Source: Gymnorhina tibicen (lineage: Eukaryota > Chordata > Aves > Passeriformes > Artamidae). Taken from it: a DNA stretch of 64,000 bases. Position numbers and translations under genes: made by a program. Below are positions 26,121-38,530 of the stretch, piece by piece; positions within the stretch are counted from its first letter, which is position 1, and each line of letters begins with the position of its first letter. Location: contig VXAZ01008017.1 in the NCBI GenBank assembly GCA_013399875.1, positions 361,161 to 425,160 of the forward strand, in the 5' to 3' direction. The notes under the pieces are model-generated. The model had not been told where the DNA came from. It made no database searches and worked only from the letters and a program-made list of their open reading frames with translations.

Positions 26121-26648
26121 TTCTATGAAATATTCAATTCTCTGTTAGGTTAAGGCTGTGCAAGTTTATTTATTTCACTTAAAGTTCATAAACCATGTTG
26201 GCTATCTGGGTGGGGCAGTGATCAATGACTAAATGGGAAATATCCAAGGACTTTTTCATGGTGACTCCCTTTTTTTGAACTTTGTACTTGGAAACAGTTC
26301 CTGTCAGTATTTCACTTTCTCACTCAAAGTGATATAAATAACCAGAAGCCCAAACACTTATTACTTTCACTATTGAAAAGGGTTTGTCGGCTTCTACTTA
26401 AAAAAAGACCTACAAAATTTATCTTAAAATTTCTGCTGCTAAATGCCTATCACTGTGTAAAATCTGAATCCATTCAAAAAGAGAACTTCCTTGCCTGGTC
26501 AGCTGCAAAGTCGAGTAGCAGTGATGCTGCATGCTTGTTTTTCCCAGACACAAGGAGACCCTGCAGTGAAACATCATAACCTAAACCTCAACACTATGCA
26601 GCTTTCCATACATAAGACTGCTGAATAGGTAGTATCATGTATATATAA
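26121..26648. other. Non-coding spacer
   Basis: Nothing recognised between a CR1 fragment and a GT microsatellite. Confidence 0.5.

Positions 26649-26676
<28 letters not shown>
26649..26676. repeat. (GT)14 microsatellite
   Basis: Fourteen uninterrupted GT units flanked on both sides by TATATA, a likely polymorphic locus. Confidence 0.95.
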
Positions 26677-26681
<5 letters not shown>

Positions 26682-27862
26682 AAAAGATCTCACAATTGTT
26701 TGTTTGAGTTGTAGATCATCATCTTCCTCTGATTTGGTGTTCATGCAAACAGGACAGTGAATCCAAACTGATCATTTAAACTTCTGGGGTGTACTTAACC
26801 TTAGGTTTGACTCTTCAGCATTGTTGATCATGTCCCCAGATCTGTAGAGAACTTTTGAGCTGCTCAACCTTCTAATAATGAAAAACGTTAGAGAGCAGTA
26901 GCAGTTAACATATCTAACAATAGATGTTTTCCAGTTGTAGTGTTCTAATTAATAAATTGCATATCCAACTGTCCCGGGTGAAATCCATAGAAAAACTGAT
27001 TACTTTAAATTCAATCTTTAAGTTTGTAAGTGATTATCGGTGTGTTAGCTGAAAGATACTTGCCAGGCAATGAAAAACAGGATGTGGATTTGGTTGGAGG
27101 GTCATTCTGAAGGTCATTCTGAAGTTGTAAGTTAGTTCAATTCTTTCAGGTCAGTGTTCCTACAGACTGAAATTCCAAATTTACTTCCCCTTAAATTGCT
27201 AATCATTTAAATACTAACTCTGGTTTGTTTGGTTTTTTTCAGAAAGGGGATGACGTATTTTCCTCTCATTACTGTAGTGCCAAAGGCAACAGGAATCTAG
27301 TCTTATTTGTCATCTACAAATTTGCTACAGTGTACTTCAGACCATCAGTTTCTTAAGAGACATTTTCAGATTATGCCAAATTATCATTTAAATTTATGTT
27401 TCTTAAGGTAGCAATGCCCATGTGGCTATCATGGTTTCAATTTTGGCAGTCAATAAGCTGATATTCATTCCTATTAATTGAAAAGGTCAAAAATAAGCTA
27501 TATGAACTGTATTTGTTATAGTGGAGTTTTTCCCACTGTGAATCTAGGTAGTAAATACTGAATTTGTTACTATTCCCCCTGCCAAACAAAAAACCACCAA
27601 ACCCAAACCATGTTTAGGAAGTTTATTTGATGAAGTCTAGTCATTCCTTGGTGTAAGTAAATTAAATGATAGTCCATTAGCACAGGAAGTCAATAAAATC
27701 TTACTGTAAACACTCAAAGTTAAAAAAATACACAGGATCAGAATGTTGCCATAACCTTTTTTCTTTTTGATCATTTTGTATATCAAAAGTAATTGCTGAA
27801 GTAAGCAACATCTTAAGTGCTTTGGATTGTTTCTTCGACCTGTTTATTAGTTTTTAGTTATT
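26677..27862. other. Non-coding stretch
   Basis: AT-rich, nothing recognised except a short direct repeat (GGTCATTCTGAA twice, 27105-27127). Confidence 0.5.
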
Positions 27863-28512
27863 GGTGGGCAGCAAGCTGTCCATGATCCAGCAGTGTGCCC
27901 TGGTGGCCAAGAAAGCCAATGGTGTCCTGGGGTGCATTAGGAAGAGCATTGCCAGCAGGTCGAGGGACGTGATCCTGCTCCTCTACTCAGCCCCGGCGAG
28001 CCTCAGTGAGGACACATCTGGAGTGCTGTGTCCAGTTCTGGGCTGCTCAGGACAAGAGAGACTGCTGGAGCAGTCCAGCAGAGGGTGATGAAGTTGATTA
28101 AGGGACAGTAGCATCTCTCTTACAAGGAAAGGCTGAGGGAGCTGGGCCAGTTCAGCCTTGATCAGAGATGGCTGAGAGGGGACCTCACCAGTGTCTGTGA
28201 GTATCTGAAGGGACGGTGTCAGATGGTGGAGCCAGGCTCTGCTCGGTGGTGCCGAGCAATAGCACAAAAGGCAACAGGCACAAACTGACACACAGGACAT
28301 TCCACCTGAACGTGAGGAGGAAGTTCTTTACTGTGCACTGTTTACTGACTGGCACAGGTTGAACAGAAAGGTTTTGGAGTCTCCCTCACTGGGGATATTC
28401 AAGAACTTTCTGGATACAATCCTGTGCCACTTGCTCTGGGATGAGCCTGCTAGCAGGGAGGTTGGACCAGATGACCCCCTGTGGTCCCTTCCAGTCATAC
28501 CCATTACATGAT
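27863..28512 (+). mobile_element. CR1 LINE 3' end, plus orientation
   Basis: A well-preserved CR1 3' portion read on the plus strand. It begins in the segment encoding SMIQQCALVAKKANGVLGCIRKS, then IASRSRDVILLLYSAP where intact copies read IASRSREVILPLYSAL. Nucleotide landmarks of the family follow in order: CTGGAGTGCTGTGTCCAGTT, AAAGGCTGAGGGAGCTGG, TTCCACCTGAACGTGAGGAGG, GGTTGGACCAGATGACC and GGTCCCTTCCAGTC. A run of small indels breaks the frame after about 75 codons. The usual ATTCTGTG tail is degraded to CATTACATGATTTTAC. It looks younger than most CR1 copies in the window. Confidence 0.95.
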
Positions 28513-31500
28513 TTTACTTTCACAATGGTTGTGAAATCAACATAGTAATTTGTAAAACCCCCTTTTTCAAACCGTGTTTGAATTACATCACCACATTAAA
28601 TAAAAACATTACTTTATCATACCCGTAGTGCAATCTGACACATTTGAGTCAGCAATTTGGTGGGTAGAATGCTTTTGGTGACAGTCCCCATTTGGCATAC
28701 TGACAAATTCATTGAGAGTCTGGCTCAACAAAATCAGTGTGTTTCAACTTTTTCAGCAAATTATGACTGGAGCAATCTTATGTGCAACAGCATTTACTGC
28801 AAGACAGAAATAACTTTAAAAAATAAAGATTTTGAGGGATTGAAAAGTTTATTTTTCTCCTGGTGGATTTTTCAGGCAACTAAGAATTTGGTCTTACCAT
28901 TGTTAAAACTGATAGCAAAACCTTCGATTATTTTGGTGGGATCAAACCCAAAAGAAAATAGAGTTCTGTGAAAATACCAAACCCATAATATAGCAAATAT
29001 AAGTTATGATAATTTTGATCTAGATTTTTTTTTTTGTTAGTAGCTGTTGCCCAAGGGGGTTTTTGTCTCTTTAAGGCAAATCAGAGACTCAAATGTAAAA
29101 TCCAACATATATCTTTATTACAGTTTTTATTATTTTATTTTTCACAGCTGAAAGTTTTGAATGCAGAACTAAGGACACTGATTACTATAATCTATACATT
29201 CATTTTCTTCCATCCCCCAATCCTCTTTTGTGAGGATATTAGTTATCAAATAAGTCTGACAGTTAAACTTACATGATTGCTGTTTAATCCCTCAGCAATA
29301 AATTTCCATTTGATAAAATGTCAGGAAAAAATGGTGAATCTAAATTTTTATTATTTGATGTCTAGAACTAAATGTACCTACCAGCTTTCCACAGCCGGAA
29401 GTAGAATTTTTATTTATTCAAGTAGAAATGACATGTTAAATAGTCAGAGTACTGGGTACCCGTATACCCCTGCCACAGAGGTATCACCCTGAAGGATTTA
29501 ATTCTTCTGAGTAGTTAATTGATCATTTAAACTGAACAAAGGACTAGGAGTTTGTTGTTCAGCATCATAATAAGAAGAATCAGAATAAGCACAACTAATA
29601 TCCATTCACATAGCAATCAAAAGCTGTTATTTATTTAGGGATGCTTTTGAACTACTGAACCAGAAAAAAATTAAATCCCATTGCTAAACCCATGACCTCA
29701 TTCCCAAGATTTCTGATCATTGGTGTTTAGAGGGAAAAGGTTAAGAGAATTCCACATGAAAATGGATGTATTTATGTGGGGAGAGTCTCTTTTAAAATAA
29801 GGTTGTGGAAAGACCATAAACACAAACATGAAGCAGTTTGCACATATGAATTTAACATTGAACAAACCTTGAGAGTGTATGAAAACAGTGCTGTAGTCTT
29901 TAGCCAGTGCAAAATTATTTTTAATTAAACAACAGCTAATAAGGCTTAGGCTGCACAAGTGAAGGAGCAGAATAATGCTTGCAATTGTTCTTTCTAAGTA
30001 ATTCAACATCAGTAGTCACTTTCAGGAAACAGCCTTTATGTGAGCACTCAGAGTGTACAAATGTCGTGTAAGTACAACTGGAAAGGTTGGAAACAGCATC
30101 ATCCCCGTATTGGCTCTGTCGGTGCAGAAGTGTTAAAGGACACACGGCAGGCAGGAAACGTTAAGAACTTACTAGCTGCAGCAACTGTTCTCGCAGAAAC
30201 TTCAGTTTCTCTTCAGGCTAAATGCACTGACACTTCTTAAAGGAAATTGTAAAGAAAAAATCACTGTTGCAGTGAAGTCACATGCAGTGTCCCAACCACT
30301 AAAAAAAGCTCTTTGTCAAATATCCTCATCAATCTCCTTCCTAACAAGTTTACTTTTGCCCAAGTCCTCATCTGCACAAATTGTCTAAATAATCTTTTGA
30401 GAAGAAAGATGGGCTACAACCTTTCTTCATTAATCTAACTTTAGATAGCCATTCATGTCTTTAGAGGGCGGAAAGAAGTGAGCTCAGGCCACCCATCTAT
30501 TCCTTAAGAAGCCTAGTTCTCTGTTTTATGCTCCCCTCACCTATCTGTGAGTCATTTGTGAAATCTGGCCCCCAGATCACCTCTAAAGTGCACTCAACAT
30601 ATGGCAAATCCTTTGACAAGTAACTCCCTTTGGCGTATTTTAAACTACACTTTTTTTTTTTTTTTGCTTCTTTATCTCATATAAAGAATTTGAAAATTGA
30701 AGAGTTTTTCATAAGTAGTTATTTAAAATAGAGTGAAAGTAGCTATCTGTCTTGTTTTAGTTTTATCCTGTTGCCTTATTAACCCACATTTTATAGTACT
30801 GGCTGTAAATATTAGAGAGAACTGTGTTATTTAAAAAAGGGAATTTAGCAGGGGAGATTAGGTAAATAAGAGAAAAAATAGCCATAGGAAAAGTGAAAAT
30901 GGAAGTAGAAGAAAAGATTGGGGGACAGAAAAAAAAAGAAGGGTAGGATAGGGAAAAACAAAACGTAGAAGCAGAGTATTGTTGTTCTTGCTATCAATAA
31001 CTTAACATAATTATCTATCCCATAACTCCCCAACTGCAGAGAAGCAGGGACTATTTCAGCCCACTTTTTCATATCTCTACTACTTGGCAGATACTATTAA
31101 GTTCAAATTAACATGACAAATGAGAAAAACCCTTTACTTCTGAATGCCTAGACCTCACATATGACAAACACAGTAGCTAGAGATGCAAACAAATTTAAAA
31201 GGAACAAGAAAGGCTTGAATAATTGCCACCTGTAATCTGATTAAAGGCTTGAACCCTCTCATCTTGTACATGTAAACTTGTACTTTGACTCAGTATAAGA
31301 CTTGTCTGCGTGTAAGAGCTGTATGATTGTATAATTAGCCAGAATTGCAGTGGTACTGATACTATGTCCTCCCTCATACAGGGAGAGTTTCATTCCAACA
31401 GCATTTTAACAGCAAGGGGGATCTCCCAGAATCCCCTCAACTCAAAGAGCTGCTCTACCTTTAAAACCTGGACAAAATTCAAATCTAGTTAAAAAACCTA

Positions 31501-32173
31501 TTTCTTTGCTAAACTGTTTGAAGGACGTGGGAAATGTGTTTCCAGAGTTTCATGTCCTTTTCTTTTTTTTTTCCTTTTTTCTTTTTTTCCCAAATGAACA
31601 ATGGGTTGTTATTAAGCAGCAGGTGTTCGTAGTGGCATGTGTGTGACCCTAAGTCCTGTTTTCAGATATATAAAACAATGTCATATTACAGTATCATACA
31701 GACTCTCCAGGGGAGAACATGTACACAAGGCAAAACAATGGATTCTGAGATTGATTCTTCAGAAAGGCAAAGGTCAGATTTTACGGTTTGATAAACTCAT
31801 GGCACTCCCAGTAAAGTAAAACGAGGTTATATCTCACATCAGAGGACAGAACATCAAAAATTTCTTTTTCCTTCTGCTTACTGGTATAAACAAAATGAAC
31901 TCATCTCAAACTGATGAGTTTTTAATCAGAATGGAATTTCACTGCTATACATTGAGATAAACACATAATCTCAGGTTCTTTATTTGGAGAGGCATGTGAA
32001 AGGCATGCAAAGAGGCTAAAATGATCATGATTTTATTGATACCTCTTATAAAACACAATATTTTGGTATCCAAGGTAATAACTCTGGGCTGTAATTTGTG
32101 CTTTTTTTCTTCTGTTTCTTCTTGTGGGGTCATTAAGCTGCATGTAAGAACACTACAAAGAGTATACATTTCC
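28513..32173. other. AT-rich non-coding stretch
   Basis: No repeat family recognised. A strong 3' splice-site-like sequence (long T-rich tract then TTTTTCACAG) ends at about 29149 on the plus strand, but no convincing donor and open frame follow. Mixed pyrimidine runs occur near 30650-30666 and 31553-31591. Confidence 0.45.
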
Positions 32174-32244
32174 TTGGTTGGACCTGATCATCTCCAGGGT
32201 CTTTTCCAGCCTAGTTGATTCTGTGATTCTGTGATTCTGTGATT
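32174..32244 (+). mobile_element. CR1 3' tip with octamer tail
   Basis: Only the last 70 bases of a CR1 copy: GGTTGGACCTGATCATCTCC, then TTTTCCAGCCTAGTTGATTC, ending in three tandem ATTCTGTG octamers. The octamer tail is the CR1 3' terminus, so this is an extremely 5'-truncated insertion. Confidence 0.92.
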
Positions 32245-35200
32245 TGCTTGTATCGGCTTTTAAACCCTACTTTGTGTAGGTGCATGGGAGTACCTAGAGA
32301 AATCTACCTGCTTTGGGAAAACTGAAAATATTTATGAAGCTTTGGGATCCTCAAAGTTTAAATTTCTTTCCTCCCCACTCTCAGATAAAATATTCAAAGC
32401 AGCCAATGCCACATTACACTTCCCAAATGCTCAGCAAGTGTAATTGGCATAGACTAGATAGTGTTCCTGAAACATTTTGTTTAACTCATTTTCCAATAAA
32501 TCCCACAATTTTCAAATATTAATGAGTAGGGAACTGAAATATCACAAAGGAGACTAGCAGCTTTACTGGGAGAGCAAAGCTTTGGCAGGGAGAAGATCAT
32601 AATTTTCCTAACACAGAAAGTAAGTATATCAGGGAAATGAGCAGAGGAAAAATCCACTTTTACTCTCAATATAACCATAACCTCGTGTCTTCTGGAACAG
32701 CAACAGGCTATTATCCCAGTCATCAGGCACAACTAATCAACAAAGGCTGGGATTGTAGAGTGGTAGAGTGACATTATTTTGGATAATTTTGAAGTATTCA
32801 TCTGTTTTGAGGCAATATTTCTGAAAAAATACTCATGCAGTCTGGATACCTGAACACAGAGGGACTTCTTATGAGGCCATCAAGCTGTGTGGTAAGGTGT
32901 GAACTTCTTAATTTCTAAATGTGCTCCTTAAAATTCCAATTTACAGTCAAAACACAGCAGGATTATTACCACGGTCCCCGTAATAATCCCGTCAGCGGGA
33001 TATGAAGACAGTGATCCTGTAGGTTTGTCTAATGCAGAGTTCCATGGGCAGTGAGACCATTAGATGCATGGCTGCAAGTGTCATGGCCCTGCACAGATGT
33101 TCCCAGGTGCTGCTGCTTCTCCTGGTCTTCTGCAAAGTCCTGTCATGGCTCCTCTCTCCCTGTCCCACCTCCGGGCTTTACAGGAGGTGGCAGATTTCCA
33201 GTTGCCATGGCACTGCTCTTGTGAGCAGCTCTCGCTTTAGCACACTGAAACTGTGTTTTGTTACTGGGAGTCAATCTTTTAATCATGTTGGTGTTGCAGA
33301 TGTTTACAGGAGAGAAGGGCAGAAATTTTCAAAGCAGTGATATATTTCATTTTGCAGTGCTTGGGTGCCTGAAAAGAGTAGGGGCTTGAGGGTTTTTTGG
33401 AAGGAGTTGTTTGTTTCTTTTGTGGGTTTGGGTTTTTGTTGTGCATTGCTTTGGAGTTTTTTTGTCCATGGGTTCCTGAGTGTTTAGGAATGAAATTTGT
33501 TCAGGTAATTGTAGGAATAAACTGCACAGGAAATTCTGTGTGCACAGAAGACCCACAAGTGGAACAGCAGATAGTCCCCTGGGATGCATAGGCTATACAA
33601 AATCCTCACAACACTTCTGTTTTATGTGGCACTGTGTAAAGAATTAGGGGAGAAGGGAGCCGGAGAAATGAGGCAAGGGAGAAATTAGGATGCCACTCTT
33701 GTGTGTGCTCAGAGGATTGTTCTTTCTGGGAACAAGAAGGCTGTCAGGGAAGCATGTGAAGCTGTGACTACGCATACCCAGTATTGCTAAAACAGCACCT
33801 ACCTGCTGGGGAACACAGGCAGTAGCCTGGACTAGAGGTTGAAAGAAGGGCTGCTCAATAGCCCAGACCCCAGTTCTAGTGGGCAGCACTCAGGCAAAGC
33901 TTAAAAAAGGCAGATCAGTGTGATGCTGGGTCCAAGCTGTTACTGCTTCTGAAGACAGGAGGCTTTCATGGTTAAAAAGACAATCAGAAAGCATTTATGT
34001 CTACAAGTCACACTAGGGACGTAGGCTTGTACTTTCTGCAGGGAAGCCTTGATTAATGGAATGGAATGTGTACAGTTGTAGCAAAGTGTGTTTCTCAAGT
34101 AGTACTGCTATGCTATCAGCACCAGTGTGGTCACCAAGAGCCTCAGTGGCATAATGGAAACAGACGGAACAAGTCAGGATTTATGGAAAGATAATCCACT
34201 TGGTCTGCACTCTGTAAAAGATTTTAAATCCTTTCAGTTTATAACCTGTTCCAAGAACATGATGCACAGCTATCATTTTTCCTTGCAGAGGATACATCCT
34301 GTTGTCTGAGTCAGGCAGTCATCATCCAAAGGTTAAATAACTTGTTGCGAATCATCAAGTACTATTCTTATCAGATTTATACAACAGTAAGTGACTATTA
34401 CAGCTTTCTTAGTTGATGTCAAGAGAAAGGTGTCTTGCTGCTGCAAGGTGTTTTACAATTACATTGGATTGTCTACTGTGACTCTGTAATTAAGGATTTA
34501 ATGTAGTTGTCACAGAGTAAAATTGTTATCTACTGGGACATCTGATTAGTTGACTGCTGGAATAATTTCGATCTGTTTTGTAAACAGCTTTGTTCTTTAC
34601 CCACATGGAATATATGCTTTGGGTATGTCCTACAGGAATCTGCTTCATGCTTTGAAACTGAATGGTTCCATTATTTAAAATGTTGTATTCCATTACTTGC
34701 TTTATTTAAACATTGGATAATATCTCTGCTAAGACTCTCTTGTCATCTCAGGTTTGCTGTTCCTTTTCCTGTGTGCCACAAGAAACATGGTCAAATAAGG
34801 TATAATGTTTCATTAGATGATAGATGGTCAAAGATATAACCAAACCACTGGAATATCATACAGATCAGGGTAAGAAATCCTAATCATATAAAAAAAACCC
34901 TGTACAATCAAAGTGAAAGGCCTGACATCTGCCCCTGTCACACTGCTGATAATAATACTGAAGTATAAAAGGCAAAATATCTAATGTCTAACATTAATCG
35001 ATTTGTTTCAGTGTTGTGGGTTACATTCCACAAGCTTTATCCTTTTCCATTAAAACCAATAGGGCTTTTTCTTTGACTCCAACAGTCACAGGACTTAGTC
35101 CCTTGTGACTTTTCTCCCTGTTTTCTAACCACTAAGCTACATCACATGTTGAGCAAAGCAGTGCAGTTGCACCATTACTCTGCCTCAATGAGCTGCAGAT

Positions 35201-36019
35201 AATTGAAACAGAAAATGCTCAATAAGAAACTGCTAAATGAATTTCTACTGCTTTCTGTTATAGAAAAAGAAAAAAACAATCTGATATAACAATCTGTCAC
35301 TACCATTGCTAGTGTCATGACTTCTGTTCACAACCACCATTGCATGAGCACAATTGCTGAAATTTGACTGCTGGAAAGGAGTATTACAAGACTCACATTT
35401 TAGTGGGCTGTTGGGCAGTTTCACAGCAGGTTTCTTTCTTCTCTCTGACACAGAACAATACAGAACTAGTAGTGCTATTAGCGCAAATACAGCCGTCTCC
35501 AATAAAGGTAGTACAATAAGTGGTTAGCAGACGTGCTGGAAAAGAACTTCCAGTTTAAGGCACACAAGCAAATAAAGCACAAGCCAGGGAGGCATCTGCT
35601 CACAGGTGGAGTACTTCCCAAAACAGATGGGTTTTCAAGACCATCTCAAGGAAGGAAAGGAAATTGGAATAAGGTCTCTTTTTTGGAGTTTCTTTTTAAC
35701 TGGCATATACAGTATTTTTATGAGAAGAGGTAAAGTAGAAACTGGGTAACTTTCATTAACCTCTGACAAAGCTGTGAATATGGAAAAAGATTAATAAAAT
35801 AAAAATGCAGATGTATGGTGGTAAGTTGTTGGTTTCTGGTGAATTTTCATGTAAGTATTACTAAACTTCAGCAGTAGCAGCATGCGTGCTAGTTTATTTA
35901 GGATTTTCCTGGATTGCGGTCAAATTCTGAAATTGATCAGAAAACCAAACTATGTCACTGGCTTGAGAACAAACAGAACTAAAACTCCTAAAACTTTGGT
36001 ATTCCTGTAGGTTTGCTTT
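32245..36019. other. Non-coding stretch with one exon-like minus frame
   Basis: No repeat family recognised. It contains a pair of overlapping perfect short inverted repeats (32961-33001) and, on the minus strand at about 35305-35498, a frame encoding a hydrophobic segment followed by basic residues; both are described under findings. A plus-strand frame at about 33044-33340 has a Leu-rich stretch (VLLLLLVF) but resembles nothing I know. Confidence 0.45.
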
Positions 36020-36419
36020 TGTAATGATCACTGGTTGAGTGTCAGGGTTGCTTCTAACCACCAGTGGGTCAGAGAAGATTGTTACATCCCTTTATTCTCC
36101 TAGTGAGACACACAGTGGATCTTTTGTGGGGTCATGAGAACAACACATTCAATCAGTTGATGTGAGAAAATAATTTCTCAGAGAAAAGGGGAAATGTGGG
36201 AGGTTCACAGCCAATGCAGCTTTTAGCTGGGCTAGATGGTCAGAAGTATCCAAGGAGCCCTGAAAATGAGCTGGAGCAGTTGCCTGCCTGCCCCCATGGG
36301 GGCTGCAGTGTGGCACGGGTAATTTAGGAGGAATGGCCCATGCCCTTCTTTCTTCAGGCACTCTGGCAGTTTCAGGAAATAGTCCATCTGCTACCGGCAT
36401 GCCCTTCTACTTTATCACA
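36020..36419 (-). mobile_element. Candidate ERV solo LTR, about 400 bp
   Basis: Bounded by TG at 36020 and CA at 36418, with weakly inverted termini (TGTAATGA on the left, TATCACA on the right, i.e. TGTGATA on the other strand). The five bases outside are GCTTT on the left and GCTTG on the right, a one-mismatch candidate target-site duplication. On the minus strand an AATAAA lies about 80 bases before the 3' end, as expected for the R-U5 junction of an LTR. I do not recognise the subfamily, and the call rests on structure only. A minus-strand open frame of about 80 codons inside it has no known match. Confidence 0.45.
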
Positions 36420-38082
36420 GCTTGAGCTCTTTAACCAAAGAGCAGGATATATGTTTAGGAACTGTGATAAATATTTCTATCACCCTTTTTTACTTATGTC
36501 TTGCACTTAAAATATCAGTAGTGTGAAGCAAGCACAAGTTATCACTAGTATCTATTAAAACATAACAAAGAATAACTCTGTACTTTACAACATAAAATAC
36601 AGAATTTTCCTAATATATTACTTTTGTAGCTATTCTTACTACCTATGGAGAGAAGGAGTTCCCTGGGAAGGAGTTCCCTTCTCAATGAGATGTTGCTTCT
36701 GTATTTAAATTGTAGTTTATATCTGGGGACAGGAGGACACCGAGAAAATATGGGAGAAAGGGTAAGATTTTTTTTGGTTAGTATGTGGAGGATTTGGGTT
36801 TTTTTTTCCAAAAAGGCCAGTTGTTCACAATGTTTACAAATGTGAACTGTTTCAAAATGTTACGACTGGAGACCTCAGCCATTTTTTCAAAACACCACAT
36901 TTTAATATCATTCATGGAGCTACTAAGCTTTACAGAAACAGCAGCCTGTGCTGACCAGCTAACCAAAAAGTAACCTCTGTGTATGGGGGTGAATATAAAG
37001 TTTTTCCACATTTCCTACTGAGTCCTTATCTCACAGCTAATGACACAGATCAAGTAAAAATGGAATTTAATTGACGTCACTTCATGCTAGAATCTTAATG
37101 TAGCCAGAAAATATATGCCTGAGGAGCTTGCTGATCTGAATGATTTCTGTGATATCTTATCTAGGGAAGACTTTTATACTTGCTTACCCCTAATCTGAAT
37201 ATGAAAAATAAGGAAAAATAAGGAAATACGTGCAGCAATGTGTTCCAAATAAATTTTGCCTCATGAAAGCTGTATGCAAAGAGGAGGGAAAATTATTTGC
37301 CTTTCTCAATTGTTTGGCATTATTTCTAACATATTGGTTGTGGCATTGTGCTGAAGAATGCATTTGTGCTAATAAGAGCATTAAGTGCTAATATTGTATA
37401 AACATAATAGCTCAGCAAACAGGAGGTAAAGAATATTCTGAACTGGAAGGGACCCACAGGGATCATGTGTTAAAGTAGCCAGCCTTTCTGCTTTAAAATG
37501 TTCAAACCATTCTTTAAGTTATAATTGCTATAAAATTAATATGAGTTTTATACTGTCATTAACCCTCATTAGCTCAACAGTATTTCTTATTTGATAGTTA
37601 ATCCTGTGTGCAGTTTACAATGACAAATCCTCTGGTAATACACAAATGTATTTTACATTGTAGAGTGCAAACCACAGAAGTCCTCATACCACCTTCAAAA
37701 AGCCAACATGATGCCATCTTCTTCATAACTTTTCTCAGGCAAGCACTGCTTCTTCACGGCTCAGGCAATTCTGTACTGGGAATTAAGGGCTGCTTTGGTC
37801 AGGACACATGCATATAAGTTTGCAGCTTAGCATTATTTGGATCTGCATTGTTGTGCAAACATTTCTCTTTTTAAAAAATTTTGACTTCTTATTATCAGTC
37901 ATGTCACTCACTGTCCTTTCTTGTTTTAGCTGAGAAACAGAAGTACCAATACAGCCTGAAAAAAGTTGTTTCTGCCTTTCCAAGCTGGGCAGGAAGCAGT
38001 CTCATGTGAACAGTGAGTCTTATTTTGGTATCCAAAACCATTTAAATAGGTTTTATTTACCTATTTAACCTGTGCACTGTAT
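36420..38082. other. Non-coding stretch
   Basis: Nothing recognised except a direct repeat (GAAGGAGTTCCCT twice, 36652-36679) and, near 37435-37475, a short piece (CTGGAAGGGACCCACAGGGAT) that resembles the tip of a CR1 element but is too short to call firmly. Confidence 0.45.
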
Positions 38083-38530
38083 TTCACAGAATCAGAGAAT
38101 CACAGACTGGTTGACACTGGAAGGGATCTCTTGAGATCATCTAGTCCAGTGCTCCTGCTCAAGCAGGGCGACCTAGAGAGTGTCACTCTGGATCATGTCC
38201 AGATGGCTTTCGAGTATCTCCAAAGATGGAGACTTCATAGCTTCCCTGAGCAATCTGTGCCAGTGCTTAGTCACCCTCACGGTATAAAAGTGTTTCCTGA
38301 TGTTCAGAGAGACCTTTCTGTGTTTCAGTTTGTCATTGCCTTTTGGCCTGTCACTGAGCATCACTGAGCCTGGCTCCATCTTCTTTGTACCTTCCCTTGC
38401 TGTGTTTATATCTATTGATGAGATTCCCCTTCAGCTTTCTTTTGACCTGCTGAACAGTCCCAGCTCTTCCCGTTTTCAGTCATCAGACACTTCTAGTTGC
38501 CATGATCAAGGATTTTTGGGAGTGGCCTCA
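38083..38530 (-). mobile_element. CR1 3' end, minus orientation
   Basis: The plus strand starts with the inverted tail (TCACAGAATCAGAGAATCAC), followed by GAAGGGATCTCTTGAGATC and ATCTAGTCCAGTGCTCCTGC. The minus strand encodes the end of ORF2: FYTVRVTKHWHRLLREAM and SPSLEILESHLDMI, matching the KKFFTMRVVKHWNRLPREVV-type terminus known from CR1. The match runs to about 38480 (GACCTGCTGAACAGTCCCAGCTC). The sequence then passes into endonuclease-linker material of CR1 with the RT centre missing. Confidence 0.92.

Noticed and set aside
29131..29230. Very strong plus-strand acceptor (T-rich tract then TTTTTCACAG)
   Set aside because: No open frame of useful length ends at a good donor; AT-rich DNA produces such sites by chance.
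32961..33001. Stem-loop with a TTATTAC-like loop edge, reminiscent of rolling-circle replication origins
   Set aside because: The conserved nonanucleotide is absent, the motif lies in the stem rather than the loop, and no replication-protein gene is near.
33044..33340. Plus-strand frame with a signal-peptide-like Leu run
   Set aside because: No family recognised, no splice or promoter evidence, and the upstream start is not an ATG for the longest version.
37435..37475. Possible CR1 tip
   Set aside because: Only about 25 bases match and no octamer tail is present.
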